From Onchidella celtica (lineage: Eukaryota; Mollusca; Gastropoda; Systellommatophora; Onchidiidae), in the NCBI GenBank assembly GCA_963931925.1, contig OZ007569.1, positions 63,549,546 through 63,613,545 on the forward strand: a DNA stretch of 64,000 nucleotides. The letters are read 5' to 3'. Below the pieces are notes generated by a model. The model was given only the letters and a program-made list of their open reading frames with translations. It was not told where the DNA came from and made no database searches. The position numbers and the translations under genes were made by a program. Below, one piece after another: positions 10,101 to 25,100 of the stretch. Each line of letters opens with the position of its first letter. Position 1 is the stretch's first letter.

Positions 10101-13100
10101 AAGGTTACAGGGACGTAAAAATTAACCCTGACCTTACGAGTTCAAGGAGTAGGGAACTTAAGACCCTGCTAGCGTCATTCCCGGATGTTGTTACGGATTT
10201 GCCGGGTCGCACTACGGTGATCCAGCACCAAATAAAGTTGACTTCGGATAAGCCAGTATTTCTTAGACCTTATCCGTTGCCTTTTTCTTCGAGAGATAGA
10301 GTCATAAAGGAAGTTGAGTCAATGTTGAAGTTAGATGTGATAGAACCATCAACATCGCCGTATTCATCACCCATCGTCCTCGTGAAAAAACTTGATGGAT
10401 CGGTGCGGTTCTGTATTGATTTTCGAAGATTGAACACTATTACGGTAGGCGATAGGGAGCCTATTCCGTTTCAGGAGGAATTAATAGCTTCATTGGCCGG
10501 GTCCACGTGGTTTTCCAAGATAGATTTAACGAAAGGGTATTGGGAAATCCCGCTTACTGAGGAGTCTAAACAATACACGGCGTTCCAAACGCCCATTGGA
10601 TTATTCCAATTTAAGGTCATGCCATTTGGGTTGGTAAACGCGCTAGCGACGTTTGCACGATTAATGAGACTAGTGTTGAAGGACATACCTAATGTCGTGT
10701 CATTCTTTGACGATATAGCATGTCATACGTCGACATGGTCTGATCATATTCAGACACTAACAGTAATTTTTAAACGATTACGTCATTTTGGGTTACTGCT
10801 AAACCCGCAAAGATGGATTTGGCATGTCCAGAGATAGTATTCTTAGGACATATCGTGGGTAGAGGTGTTCAGAGACCTGAAGTGACAAAAATTGACAAAC
10901 TAGTAGGATTGAAAATCCCAAAAACAAAGAAACAAGTCAGAAGCTTAGTGGGAATTTTAAATTATTACAGAAAGTTCATTCCAAATTTTTCCTCCTTGTC
11001 ATCTTCTCTTACTGACCTTACTAAGAAGGGACAACCCGATAAGGTCCAGTGGACGTCTGAATGTCAGACAGCATTTGATAATTTGGTGACAGCATTATCA
11101 TCGTCACCCATTCTGATATTACCCGATTTTCGATCTAATTTTATCCTCAGAACGGATGCGTCGGACTCTGGTGTCGGCGCTTGTCTTCTACAGGAGAAGA
11201 ACGAATGTCTCCATCCTGTATGTTATGTCAGTAGGAAGTTATTGCAGAGAGAAAGAAAGTATTCTGTGATAGAGCGTGAGTGTCTTGCCATTGTGTGGTC
11301 CGTCCAGAAATTGGGACGTTATCTCATGGGACGAGAATTTTGTATCCAGACAGACCACAAGCCACTAACGTTTTTGTCGAAGAATCGTTCGTCCAGCCCA
11401 TGCTTGTCTAGATGGGCATTGGCTTTGCAGCCGTATACCTTCGTTATTCAACCAATTCCAGGAACCAGCAATCATATCGCCGACTACCTTAGTCGAGCCT
11501 AGGGGAAGAGTTCAGGAGCTTATACATCGGAGGACAGGAACATTGACAGGATCTGTGTGAATGAGTCGACTTTAAAATACTGACATTATAAACAGGATAT
11601 GAAGAATGGTTGATAGGTTGATTGGTTTTTGATTCTGTATTAGGTATTGTGTTTAGCTAGCTATTGATGATGTGATACATATATGCATATTGCAGGGCAT
11701 ATTGCTCCCCATATTTTCCCCTGATTTCGGTATTTTATATACTAGGGGAACTGCTAGGTCATTTTTTTAGTGTAGGTATTGCTCTCGCTCACTCGTTGAC
11801 AGTCATCTTAATGCGATTTGAAATTAATTGCATTAATTTTTTTGGGGTGGGGGATGATGTCACGAGTGGAGTGAGTGCAATTAAGGGGATTGCTACAGAG
11901 CGGGTGTAGAGTAAGAAGGGCTCACGGCAGACAGGTAGGGAAAGACGTGAAAGGAAGAGAGTAAAATTAACGCACGAAGACAAGGAAGAAAAGCGTGCAT
12001 GTTATGAGTGGTGGGGGGTCTGAATGAGGCGAAAGCGCTGTATTACTATCACTGCAAGTTAGAAGGTCCTACGGAACGGACGCTAGTAAGAGCCCAGCGG
12101 ACGGACATAAGGGGAGCAGTCGAGAGACCAGTGAGAGAGTTTTTCCAGTGATGACTGGTAGGTAGAACGTTGATTGATAATTATGATTGATGTATTATAT
12201 TATATTCGTCTATTACCATGATGTAAGTAAGTATATGTGAGGAATGTGGAAGTCCTTGATATTGGATATAGCAATGTGCGCCATGAGCGATAGATGAAAG
12301 TGAGTTCATGGATTTGTAGCGCGAGTGAGTAGTGTGTACTCCGATGGAGGTGTGTTACCGTAAGATGTGTGGTGAGTGAAATGTGAACTATTGTGTGTAC
12401 GCTTCATGGGTTGTAAGGAGAGGTGGAGTGAATAGAAATGGTAGGGCATTATACCAATGTAATGTTATTCTTGTAGGTGTCGAGGACGGGCCGCAGAGCC
12501 ACCTCGATGAGCATGGGATAGGCCAGCATAGGGCCGGAGGCCACACATAGGCCAGAAGTGAGGCTGTCAGTGCCGGACAGTAGAGGCACATAAAGTCGTG
12601 GCAGTCAGGCCACGGACAGGGACGTAGATATGAGCGTGAATGTGATAATGTACTATTGCCATGTTGAGGGGCTAGCGAACTAATAATGTACTATTGAAAT
12701 GATAATGTCTATTGAAATGATAATGTGTTATTGCCCTGCCGAGGTGCTAGGGGAATGCTAAGGTGTATGACAATAGGAAGGGGATATTGAGAGACTGCGG
12801 TGCCAGTGAATTATTAATGTGCTATTAAGACCCTGAGGGGAGAGGCTGAGGCCGAAGTGCCTTTAGGAGTAACTACCGGGTTGTGGACCCGAGGAAGAGG
12901 GTGTGTGAGAATAAGGCCGTTGTACGGCAGTTAATTTCAATAATATAAAGTATGTAATTGCGCTATTATCTGTATAATTATGTTTAATAAATGTGTGAGT
13001 CTGATGGATTGTTCTGTTAAGTGTTAAACTTGTTGTTCGTGATTGTTGTCCTGTCATAACTTATTACATCTCCCAGTCTGGGATTTGTGACAGTGATATG

Positions 13101-16100
13101 ATAGAATTTGTTCAGAACATTAAAATTTAATTTTCTGATGCAATTGGATAATTCTTCTGGGAACTGAGGTGTCCTTTGTGTCCAGACTTTCCTGCATTAT
13201 AAATCCAAACTCAGATATGTAACATGTGAGATGTCATCTATCAGTTCAGTGATCTCATGTTTCAATTTTCTGATTCTGGCGCATTATTATGGTAACATTT
13301 TCAAGGCTGATCCTGAATGACACTTAGCTTTGGCGCTAACACTAATTGTAGTAAAATCCTTCATTAGTAAGACTGTTGATTTAAGTACTGACCACGTGCA
13401 AAACATGTGGAAACATCTTACACAACATGTGGCAAGGATTTCTTGTTTCATGTTGAAAAAAAGACTTACATGAGAAAATAGTTTCATGAAAATCATTAAT
13501 TTTTTGTAATGTATTATATATATTTTGACATGGGACACCCGACGCTAAATAGTTTTAATAGTTTTAACAGTTCTGAGATATGTTATTAATCCTCTTTATC
13601 AAAAGGAAAAGTCATAAGTTTAGATCCTCTGTGCCTCTTGAATACATGCCAGTACATTATAAAATCTCACAGAATGAAACTTACTTAAAGGGCATGAAAT
13701 CTGCATGTTCCATCCAGATAAAAGTTGTGGATTTGAATGAGCCCCCACAGCAGATCAGCATCTATGGTGGTGGAGTTATTCCTGAGAACTCACAACTGGG
13801 AACTATCATTGGAGACCTCAATACACTGGATCCAGAGCCTTACCAAACCTACACCTATACACTAATTTCTGTTGCTATTGGGTGAGTTCATCACTTTCTG
13901 TATTGATCCCAATTTGAATTCATTTGAGGTAAAATGATAAAATTTTAAATTTAACATAAAGAGGCAGAGAAATGAATGGGCTCTTACTTTGTGCTGCTTA
14001 CAGGAGGTGGAAATAGAAATATGAGGAATACAGTATGTTTGTCATAGTTTTAGAAAGAAATTAAAGCAGAAAGAAAGATGATTTACCAGTTTGCAGCCAT
14101 TTAGATAGATAGTCAGGTGGACATCTTGTCCAATTTGTTGGACAATCAGTTCATGACATTTTCTTCTTGAAAGCCACAGCAATATTTAGTACAGCTTCTC
14201 GTAGCATGCATAGTTTGAAAAATGCCTTAACAGGAAATGAATGAAAATCATCAATTATAGTATGGAGAAGTAGTTGCATTTATTCATAAAAAACCTATGG
14301 AACTGTTCCCTTACTTTTTCTGCAGACTGGATGCTAGTCAGAGCTCTCCAGAGTTACTGAATGCTTTTGCTATTGATGGCAGGACTTTGAAAATTGGTTC
14401 TAATTCTACAATCCTGGACTATGAAACAGCTCCCACTCTCAGTCTTGTAGTTCAAACAGTAGACTCTGGTTCACCTCCTTTAGGCCTTAACTACACTGTG
14501 AGGATTGTGCTGACAGATGCCAATGATGCACCAACAGATATTTTCTTGAGTAACAGTCTGGTAAGCAGATTTTATTCTGAGGTCTTATTTTGAAGAATGA
14601 TGAATATTTATTCAGGCATTGCAATATTTATAAAAAGTCATCAGAACTTGTTAAGCATAAAATTGTAATTCACCATGAAAATGCATTAATGACCAGTGCT
14701 CACATCAAAACTTTGAAAATGTACCAAGAATTATGCCTGCATATGACCACTGACCAGCATCTGCAAGAATTTCTTGCAGTCTTTGAACCATCTAACTGGT
14801 CAGTTTACCTACTTCATAACCACCTTATGTAGTCCAATCCAAGTATCAAAGGGATTCTTTAAAAAAAGAAGTGTGGGACTGGAAGGGTGGAGAGGTCCTG
14901 CATCAGTTTGCATATAGGGCATTTTGTTTAGTGAATAGTCACGTGATCACTGAACATTATGGTGTTAATGTAGTCTGTGTCAGTTGTTAGTGGACGGTAA
15001 TTAATATATTAAACACAAAGCCTTCAGAATTACTAATATTATTTGGATGAATTTGATGCGATGAAGCCTTGGAGATGGCAATCAGTATAAAATCTGAAGG
15101 TCATACACATGTATTTGTTGTTAACAGAGTAGACAAAGGTGCGATGCACTACCATAAAATTCGTCTTTTATAAGTAAATATTATGGAATTTCTTATTTGT
15201 CATGACAAACTGTGGGTAAAATGAGAATTGTTCTATTCCCTTTCATGAAGATCCCAGAGAATTCAGGCATTGGAGATTTGGTGGGACAACTTTCAGTTAC
15301 AGATCCTGATACTGACCAAGAACACAAATGTGTCATCAACAATCTGGATGCTGTTCCATTTACAGTATGTAGAATTTCATTTCAGTTGAAATGACTGTGG
15401 TTGTCACATCTTTCCTGCACACACTGAAATAGGAAAATCATAACTGAAAATAAATTATGGTTTCGTTACATGAATTTTGATTGTTAGTCAAACTTTATTG
15501 TGTTTCGGTAATTTAAATTGATGTAGTCTTTGCTTTTATTGAGGTAGAGATTAGGTCTACTCATTGGGTAGTATACAGTTTGTATTTTTCCTGGTCTTAA
15601 CAAATCAGAATGTTGTCAAGCAATTTGGGCCTGAGGAGAGTAAATTATAACCACCTCTGCATTAATCTTATCAATGTAATGATATACTCATAAGATCACT
15701 CCTAAATCAGCCCTATTTCACTCATAAATTGTTCACCTTTTGATTTTTACATCACAGAACAATACATATCATCATATAGTTTGTGTCATTTTTTACTTTC
15801 TGCCACATTTGGTTATTGTGGAAATTATAGAGTGCATAGTAAGCAATGTCTAACAGTGACATTTTTTTTCATTTTTTGTAAATCATAGGTACAGGATTCA
15901 CTTTATCTCAGGGTCTCTCAGCTAGGACTTGATTATGAAAAGCAAAGGATTTACGTGATTGAGGTAACCACAATAATTTAATTAATGACGATCATAAATT
16001 CAGTCATCTAATTCACTTTTTAAAGAAATCTGTCATTATTAATAAAAACTGAAAGCACTCTGCATCCTGCAGAATACAATTGTTGGCGAAAGCTGATCTT

Positions 16101-19100
16101 GTTTTTCTTCCTATGAAATGTCACTGCATTTGAATTTATGTGTATCCTTGTTTGATAACTTGATGTAATGTTAACCCTCTTGCGTTTCCAGGAAGTACCC
16201 CTGACAATGAAAGTAGTTATTGTTGTTTGGTTGCGCTTTGTGGTGATTTTTACTGATTTTGCTGACCAAAATGAGTGACCAGAATGAGTCAAAAAAATTT
16301 TAGCACACATTTTTCAGTTTTTTAGTGAGCACTAAGAGGGTTAACATTTGTATGATGAAAGTAAATGAGCAGACCTTTTTTTCCCACATTCAAGGGAAAG
16401 TCTAGCTACAGAACAAAAATAATTCTCTGGAAGCAATGAGCATCACACTTTTTTGTAAGTTCAAATATGTCCTGGGGCATATTTGAGTAATTTAGTGGGT
16501 TTTTACCTGAGGCCATGTGCTTGGGCAATAAAATTCATTGAAAAATGATTTGATATGAAATAATTCATAACTCGTCCATTAAATTTAGTCAGGTGTACGG
16601 ATGCAGTTAGGAAGAAGTGAAAGAAGAATGATATGTTGGATGAACTACGAGTGGCTAATGTGGTTACTGCGTGGGTTCAATAGTAACTCCCTTAAGGATA
16701 CACAGGGTTAACAAACACAGGGTTCTGCTGGCAATCTTATTTATTCAAAAAGCCTAACAACGGTATCACTACCAAACAAAAAAGCCCAACCAGCCATAAG
16801 CCAAAGTTTCTCCGGGTCCTGTGCTACCGCTCCATGCCTTATGGGGCGGGGTGGCGATGGCAAGCGTCGGCAAGCCTCTGAGCTGCTACGGGCCCGGGTT
16901 GCTGGGCCGGGTTCACTGTGCTGTCGGCTCTTGTCTCTGCGTCTATGATGGAGTGTGTTGACCACTCGAACCGCATCTTATTTATGAGCCCGCGCGGACG
17001 TCCGAGAGAGCTATTACGTAGCCCGTGTTGCACAAGTGAAAGGCTCGGACATGGAGTCCAGCCGAACAACATAACCGGTTAGGGTCCTAACACAATCGAA
17101 TTTACAGTACGGTTAAAAGGGTGCACACAAAAGTCAATTAGGTATCCCAGTAAACTGCAGAAATTACTCTAACGTCCCCTCCAGCAATAATTGAATAAAT
17201 TTGACCCAGGTTGGATTTATCGGGGATAACATGCGTCTAACTCGTGGTTTACTTTAAATCCGAGATCCTCTTATTAATTATTTCAATAGGATATGTGCAT
17301 CAAAGTACAACAAAATTGGTACCATTATAAAGTAGAAACTTGCTGCTAAAATTCTAACTGACTACTTATACCAGAAACCCGGTAATAGTTTTAATATAAA
17401 TTTTCCAAGTGTCAGGACTAACAACATTCGACAATTTTGTGCGGGATACTTTCGTCCATTAATACGACGTATCTCCATTGATAACAAACGTTATCATGAG
17501 TACCTATTTTGTACCGATAGGGTATTGTCTACTCTCAAAAATGAATTCGGGTTCCCGTCTTTCTGTCGGTGGATAACAACGAAGGAGCGAGTTGTAAGAA
17601 ACTTAAAGCCATGATATAAGAGTTGGAAGCCCGGGGGTCAACATTTCCAACTGACCAATCAAAATGCGCGCTTTTCACCGTGATGTGAATAACGGGTCCC
17701 GCGCTAGTATTACAAGGGAAATAATCCAATTAATGGTACTCGGCCAAGTGTCCATAAACTACTATGAGTGGCCGTCCCTCACTCACGCACCAGAGTTACC
17801 ATGAAAGCACATTAAAAATAGAAAGTCGTTCATCCTCTCACAGATATATTATGAATTCATGGACAAAAATAGCCCTGATCTCTGGAATGCTCTCAAATTT
17901 ATCATTGACAGATTTAGCCAGAACTCTCTTGTATTTGTTATTATGTAAACGAAAAGGAAATCCTGCTGTTTAATATATTTCACTCAGCAAACTACAGTCC
18001 TATGAATAAAGCCCTTCCCATCCCATCCCCTCATGTACTGCAAATGTTTTTATGAAGAGAAGATCAGCTCTTGAAAAGATATAAAATACAATCTGTTATG
18101 CAGGTAACATGTCAAGATGAAGGCAAGGATGGTACACATCTCAAAATGACAAAAGCCCTGATGGTGAATGTGACCAATGTAAATGAACCGCCCTATGACA
18201 TCACTCTGTCCACTTCTGAAATTGAAGAGGCTAATGTTATTGGGCAGTTGGTGGGAGAAATCTCTGCTACTGACCCAGACAGTGGGCAGGTAAGAGAAAT
18301 AAGTTAAGTTACCCAGATAATTTTAGTTTCTGTTACAAACTTTGATAATGCAAATGAGTTACCCAGTCACAAAACATTTTGGAGATTGAAGTACACATAA
18401 GGAATACCAATAACATTATTATTTGCATTTTTGCATAAAATTTGTTTTTGGATAGGTACTACCATGCTATTCATATGATTTTCTCTGACCTTTATATTTT
18501 GCTGATCTTTATGCCAAAGGAATGACAAAGACTTTGGGATTCATCTTTCTCAGACTTCTGAACTTAAAGGATAAATCTATATATGAGCAACCTGAACAAT
18601 TGTAATTTTATTCTCATGTCCTTTCAAATGCAGGTACTTATCTCTCTGGCAGAAGGCAGTTCTGTATTTGAAATCAGAGGAAATGGTTCACTGACAGCAA
18701 CTTCTATATTTGATTTTGAAAGCCAGTCTACTCAAATAGTGAAAGTGAAGGCCACAGATGATGAGGGTTTGTTTTCCACAAGAACATTCACTATTCAGGT
18801 ACAAGACTTAAAATCTTATGTGTTTTGTTTTGTTCATTTAATTTTATCATTTTTAGAGGTTCTTATTTCAGTATAAGATGCTCTACATGTATAGGTGTTA
18901 GGAATGTGATATATTCTATGATTAGATGTCTTTCCAAAGCTCAGGTCTTTTTTGAAATTGTGACGTGCAAACAGCTTATCATATTGAGTGAGGTAGGCTA
19001 TAGGAGATAAGATCATATTACCATTGTTTAGTGTAATAAGCCCCTTCATGTACACAAACAGTCACATACTGCTGTTTCTCATTGTATTACCTCCAGCTTT

Positions 19101-22100
19101 ATTTCATGTGTTTCCTCTGTGTTCTGTGCAGTTTTATGCAATTAAATAGCCATCTCTTTCTTGCTGTTTAGATAAAGGACAAAAATGAAAAGCCTACCAA
19201 CATAACCCTGGGCAACAACATTGTCTCAGAAAGTGCACAGAAAGGTACTTTTATTGGGATCTTGAGAACAGAGGACCCTGACAATGGACAAACATTTATG
19301 TATACATTGTCAGAAATTCTTCCAGCAGATGGTGAGTCATGACAGTTTTCATGTCTTCTAGAGAACTTTGTTCTAAACTGCATTGTCAGGGTGTATGTGT
19401 GAATGAAGGCTTAAGAATTCAACAGGATATGAAACTCAAGACTGTTGAACATTAATTTAGGCTCTTTTGTTATGGTTGTATTAAAATAAGATTCAGATGA
19501 TTTCAATTCAAAGTCTTTGTATTTAAATGCATGTAGAAATTTCAATTCACAGGTTTGTTATAATAAAGCTTGTCTTAGCAGTATATAAACATAATTCTTG
19601 TCATAGCAATACTCATGTGAATAATATTTTTCTACTAACAGGGCATTTTGTCATCAATGGGGACAAACTAGAGGTTGGAGAATCTGATCTGGACCATGAA
19701 CATACAAATGTGTATAGAATTTCTGTCAAAAGCACTGACAGTGGAAATCCACCAGAGTCTTTAATCGTAAGTTTAATTGCTAATCACATAATGGCAAAAT
19801 TTTCTCTATTTAAATTATGCATACATCATTATCTTTACACAGCAGTATGCATAAATAAAATTTGCCATTAAACTCTCATTTTCCTTCTCTGTTTTCCCAA
19901 GTGACATCTGATCTGATAGGAGAAGAGAATAAATCAGGGAGGAATTTATCAGAAGACATGGAGAGATCATTTTTCTTGAAGTGAATTTCCCTGGGATACA
20001 GTACACAAATATCTTTAACAGATCATGCTGCAAATTTCATGCATCCAATTCAGAGTTTCAGAAACCATAGACTCGAAATTAGTTGACATCTCAACTAAAT
20101 TTGGTGCTTTTTTCATTGGCAGAAATGACTAAGTACTACTAGGTCCCAGTGGACTATATAGCCACAAGGAAACATGAGATTTCATCCAAGATTCTCCACC
20201 AAGAGCAGGAAATATGTTAACAACAACAAACCAGAGCAGTGACAACAACAGAAGTACAGCCTGAAAAAGAAAATGCAAATAAAATAACCCCATAAAACAA
20301 ATAGCCATATTTTACTATTTTTACAAATTTCTTGAAATTTTATCCCTGACATTAGGTAAGAAAACCCATGCCTGTTTATTTTATTGAGCAAAGTATACAA
20401 GTTTCTAAAGCAGAACTATCACAGCCTGCCTTATGTCACCTTTTTTTTTTTTTTTTAACCCTATTCCTGCGGGAGTCCACTATATTGGCCTCCCCGCGCA
20501 ACACGAGAGACACGGGAGGCCATTATTTTGTCCGACACGCTTAACCGCGGGTCCTGCGGGAGGCCACATTTTTGTATGGCAACGGTGCGCCTCGCACTTT
20601 GTTTATTCGGTTGCCAAGGTTGTCGTAGTTGTTGTTTTTTTCACGTTTTTTTTTTCCACACTATTTTTGCGTGTTTATCTATCCTGTCACCCCTACTATA
20701 TCTAACAAAATGGTATCGTCCGATTACGTTTATTACGATGCAACTATTCGTAACTATTCGTCATACTCGTGTAATAGTACTGACAGTCTGAAGTTTGAAC
20801 TTGGGAAAATCTTGATGAAACTTTTACTTTGATGCTGGCTGTCGTCTACATGTGAAATGAGAAGAAAGGGGCCATGTGCGTATTTGAGACGCCGTTCTAC
20901 GTCTGTAATTATGAATTCCGATGTAATATTGGGGCATGCTGCATAAGGGCGTCTGTCAGTAGGTTTTTCATCAGGGAAAACTGGGAGAAAATGACCGACT
21001 TTGTTGTTGGTTGTTGTCTTTATTTGATGTGGTTATTAGAGAGATATTGTGTTCCTTTGATTAAACCGCTTTTCAGTACATGTATGTGCTCTACGACCTG
21101 GAACTGGAAATCACATCTCTCGCTAAAACTAACATTATAGTAAGTGGACGCTTTACATAGTAGAGGAGGGAGAAGGCAATGTCACGATACATGTGGTTAG
21201 TAAATTAAGCAAATGGCTTAAAAAATAATTTGTTCACCTGAATGGCCTGACATAGGGACAGAAAAAGCGCAGAGGTCTTGGGAAAATGATAAAACGTGTG
21301 TTAAACGGCATGTAAAAGCAGAAAATTCTTGATTTGGGGCCTTCCATTTCACAATAAAACCTACTGCATACCAACACAAGTACTTTATCCAAATATCATA
21401 GGGGTCCCTTAGATTTATCCACCACTTTTGTTGTTATTGCGTCCTGAAGTATACGCGATACACGTGTTCACAAGGAGCCGATTGACCTGACCGCCGAGGT
21501 TATCGGCAACATGCGAACGATCGGCTGACTGGCCACTGGCTATCCCCGCACGGGGCGTTACGTGGACGAGTTCACTCAACGCGGGACGAGGGTTAATCCC
21601 AAACTTTTTGCTTATCAATGTCTTTGTGAAGGAATCATGATTTCACTTTTATGTCAGATGGAGTTTGACATCATTGTGACGGATGCCAATGAGCCACCAA
21701 CAGAGATATATCTTGCTGAGCCACTAAGTGTTGAGGAAAATCTGAACCAGTCAGTTGTTTTATCAAATGTCACCGTGGTGGATGAAGAGTCCAAGCAGGC
21801 TCATTCTTGTCACATTATGGAGGACAATGTTCCATTTATTGTAAGGATTTCAATATTGTCATCATGCCTTAGTGAAATTTACTGTTTAGTACCTTTGGAA
21901 ACAAGCTCGAGAAGAATGCAAATTTGTTATGTCTGAGTAGTTTTAAAGACAAATGTTGTGCATTCCTAAAGGCCTTCAAGCCATTAAAAACTTACTTTTG
22001 CATGTAACTTTTGAGATACAGCACTGATTTTTAGGATATTGACCTCTTCCTGTCTTTAGTTGCTTTCTTTTTCCCCCAGAAATATCATACTAAATAAATA

Positions 22101-25100
22101 AAGTATTTTATTTCACGGATAGATTATCAATGTGTATTACACATTTAGTTATCTTGAACTTTGTTTAGCTTACAAGCAGAAAAGGGCAGTTAAAACTTGT
22201 CATAACGCTTGCAGTTATTTTGAGGATGCATTGATAACACTTTCCAAGATTTCTATAATTTGATCGTGATTTTGTGATAAAATTTAAGCATCCTAATTTC
22301 AATATCTACGTATAGTATTTGTGCTCAGGAATTTATATATATACATACTGTGCGCTTTTGAAATGTAGGAGATTTGAACAATCTACATTTCTAACCAACA
22401 CTGTTAGTGATCTGTCCAGTTTTCATTACAGTGATTTCAAATTTTAATAGGCATTTCAATTATCAATGCACATTTAATGATCACCCTTTGTCAAATAAAT
22501 CAATGTGTAATAATGAAGTTAAATTTTTACCAACTGTACACAGTATATTCAACAACTCCACAGATAGTGACAAATCTGGATGGAACAATTCAACTGATTG
22601 TAAATGAGCAAGTCAGTTATGAGAAAGCTTCAAACTATGATATAACTCTTAGATGCTCAGATGGCGAGTTTGATATTGAAAAGGTCAGTGCTGGACAGAA
22701 ATATTAGATAGCACTTTCATTAAGTAATTCCCTCAGAAGACTGGCAGAAAGAACAGTTCCCAGCCAGCATTCCTATGTCAATCTGATGTAGATTTATAAA
22801 GGACTTTTGTAGGGTTGGTAAGATTACCATGGCAGTAGATTCCCCACATCAAACTGACGTCAGAGCGATGTTGTAACCAGCGGATCTATGCAGGAGCAAA
22901 GTCATTCTTATGTGCAAACTTAATGTCAATCCTACATGTCAGATTTCCATGGGGTTGCTGACGGGGTTCAGTAGAGAATCAGTTGCAGTCATGTCAAAAA
23001 TGTTTATGACTAATGGAGATGTAGTTGAAATTTTAGTGCATTGTCTTGGTCAAACCTCAAACGACCTGCAAATAAAAGCAGATAAGTTATGATCATGCTG
23101 AAGAACTATTGCAGAAGAATTATAGACCACAACACTGTTTACTAGAAACAGGCTTGCAGATACCATAAATTAGAAGCCTTTTGTACATGTACTTGCAAAC
23201 AGCATACATGTATATATGTACTAATTAATTTTACATTTGCAGTGCCTCATATCGTAGATAAGTCTTTTTTTTTTACTAAATTTCTGTATTGCAGCTGAAT
23301 TATTGTTACTTATAGCAACAAAGAAAACTATATTATATACTTCTGATTCCTGTCTTACTTCTGTATGCTGAGAAAGCTGAAAAGGAGCCTGTGAGAAGCC
23401 ACTGAAATATCATTCACTGAAATATATTTGTCCCCAATTCAGAAGTTCAATGTCAAGGTCAAAGATGTGAATGAACCGCCAACTTCCATAAGCCTGGATG
23501 GACCCAATGCACTACCAGCTGTATCATCAGGTCGCTATGAAGTCGGCAGGTTGCAGGTGCAAGATGATGATAAGGGACAAACTCACACCTTTAGGACCTC
23601 AGGAAGTAATTCTGATTTATTGAAGGTCAGTAACATCCAACCATACGGCATAGTTTTTCGTCTATGAGCAGAGAACATGTTCTCATTATTTCCACAGCTA
23701 TTATTGATGAATGATGTCTTCATGTAAGTGGACAACCAGCATGAATGTAAGCCCTGCAACAAAGCTAAAGCAGGTCCATGTTGTTTATTTCTCATCACTT
23801 ATAAACATTGCAGAGACATTTGCAAAGATAAATGTTTCTTTAGTAATACCACTATCCATCTTCATCTTCAACTTTTGATGACTGTTTTAAGAAGCAATAA
23901 CCATATAAACAGAACTGAAATTTAATTTGGTTTAAAAAAAAAAAACAAAAAAAAACAGCTAATGCGGTCTGAAAATATTGTGAATATTACCAGAATTTTG
24001 CTTCACAATATTTAATGCTGACTGCTCAATATTGCAAATGGCTCGATGTATTTTGTCAATTATTTAGCCCTTTTGAAATACGTACTAAATTTTATAATCT
24101 GCCACAGAATCTCACTAGACAATACATGTAATTACTCACTGTATTGACAGGTGGAAGGAGACAACATATTATGTCTGGTGAGACCCATTCCCAAAGAGCT
24201 GCTTGACCGTCCAGATCCATCTATCGACATTATTATTGTGGTTGCTGACAGTGGCCAACCAGTGATAACTTATCGACAGTCTTTCACTCTGCCTATCACT
24301 GGTGTTGACCTGGAAGCTTTAAAACTGCCTGAGATCACAATAGACAATTCAAAGGTAGGACCTATTGCATACTATTGTATTTATGTTCTCCAGCAAGTTG
24401 GGGTAACTATTTAAAAACAATCCAATCCACTTATCTCGACATGGCTTTTGTCGACATTCAGGGTAACTTGACACAATTTTGAAATCCCAACCTGTTCCTT
24501 CTTTAATGTTACTAAATATTTCTCCGTAAGTCGACATGTTATTCCATTCTTTCCTCTTATATTGACATATTTCTCCCTGACCAGAGCACAGTAAGTGCAC
24601 TTGGTCTACTATTGTGCTGCCGAAAACTCCCCTGCAACTCGCCGCACATCAGGCCTCTTTGTTTCTTTTTGCAGTGCTTTCTGGGAGGGGTGGAAGGGAG
24701 GGTGGGTGGACAAAGAGGATGACCTTTGGCTTTGATTATGCGAGTGTGGAGTGCAATGCTTAAGCGCTCGGCAGTAGAAGTACAGAGTACTACAGACTAT
24801 GTATACTAACGTGGTTTTTTTTTCACAAAACATTCATGCGCCGACGACACTAGACCTTGACTTATATTTCTTGGTTAGCTGCAATACTGTGTGTGCATCG
24901 ATATCATCAATTCTGAAGAAACAGGCAAGTCGCGGTTAAAAAGAAAAAGTAAAACACTCCGCGTTTGATGTATGGCTACAATGTCACGCCGATATCAGCA
25001 AACATTTGCCACGCAACTGATCCACACAACAATGATATTGGAGGAATGGGTGACAGTAGGCTGATATTTAGGAGAAACAAGGGATGTAATTGCGTTATTT

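Larger units (their letters stand above)
4593..13092 (+). mobile_element. Gmr1-like Ty3/gypsy LTR retrotransposon, complete
   Basis: An 8.5-kb element with two 1235-bp LTRs that start TGTCAC and end GTGACA. It is flanked by the 5-bp target duplication GTGAT (4588-4592 and 13093-13097). The order is LTR, tRNA-Pro-type primer site, about 1 kb leader, gag, zinc knuckles, protease, integrase, reverse transcriptase, RNase H, polypurine tract, LTR. Integrase ahead of reverse transcriptase is the copia order on gypsy-type sequences, the diagnostic of Gmr1-type elements. I count about four differences between the LTRs, so insertion is recent. One frameshift near 10813 breaks pol. Confidence 0.95.

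Noticed and set aside
13287-13538. Minus-strand ORF of 83 codons after the 3' LTR
   Set aside because: Lies in an AT-rich intron, has no domain or splice support and no codon bias.
16741-17072. Two overlapping minus-strand ORFs in the GC-rich insertion
   Set aside because: GC-rich DNA has fewer chance stops; the translations are low complexity and match nothing I know.
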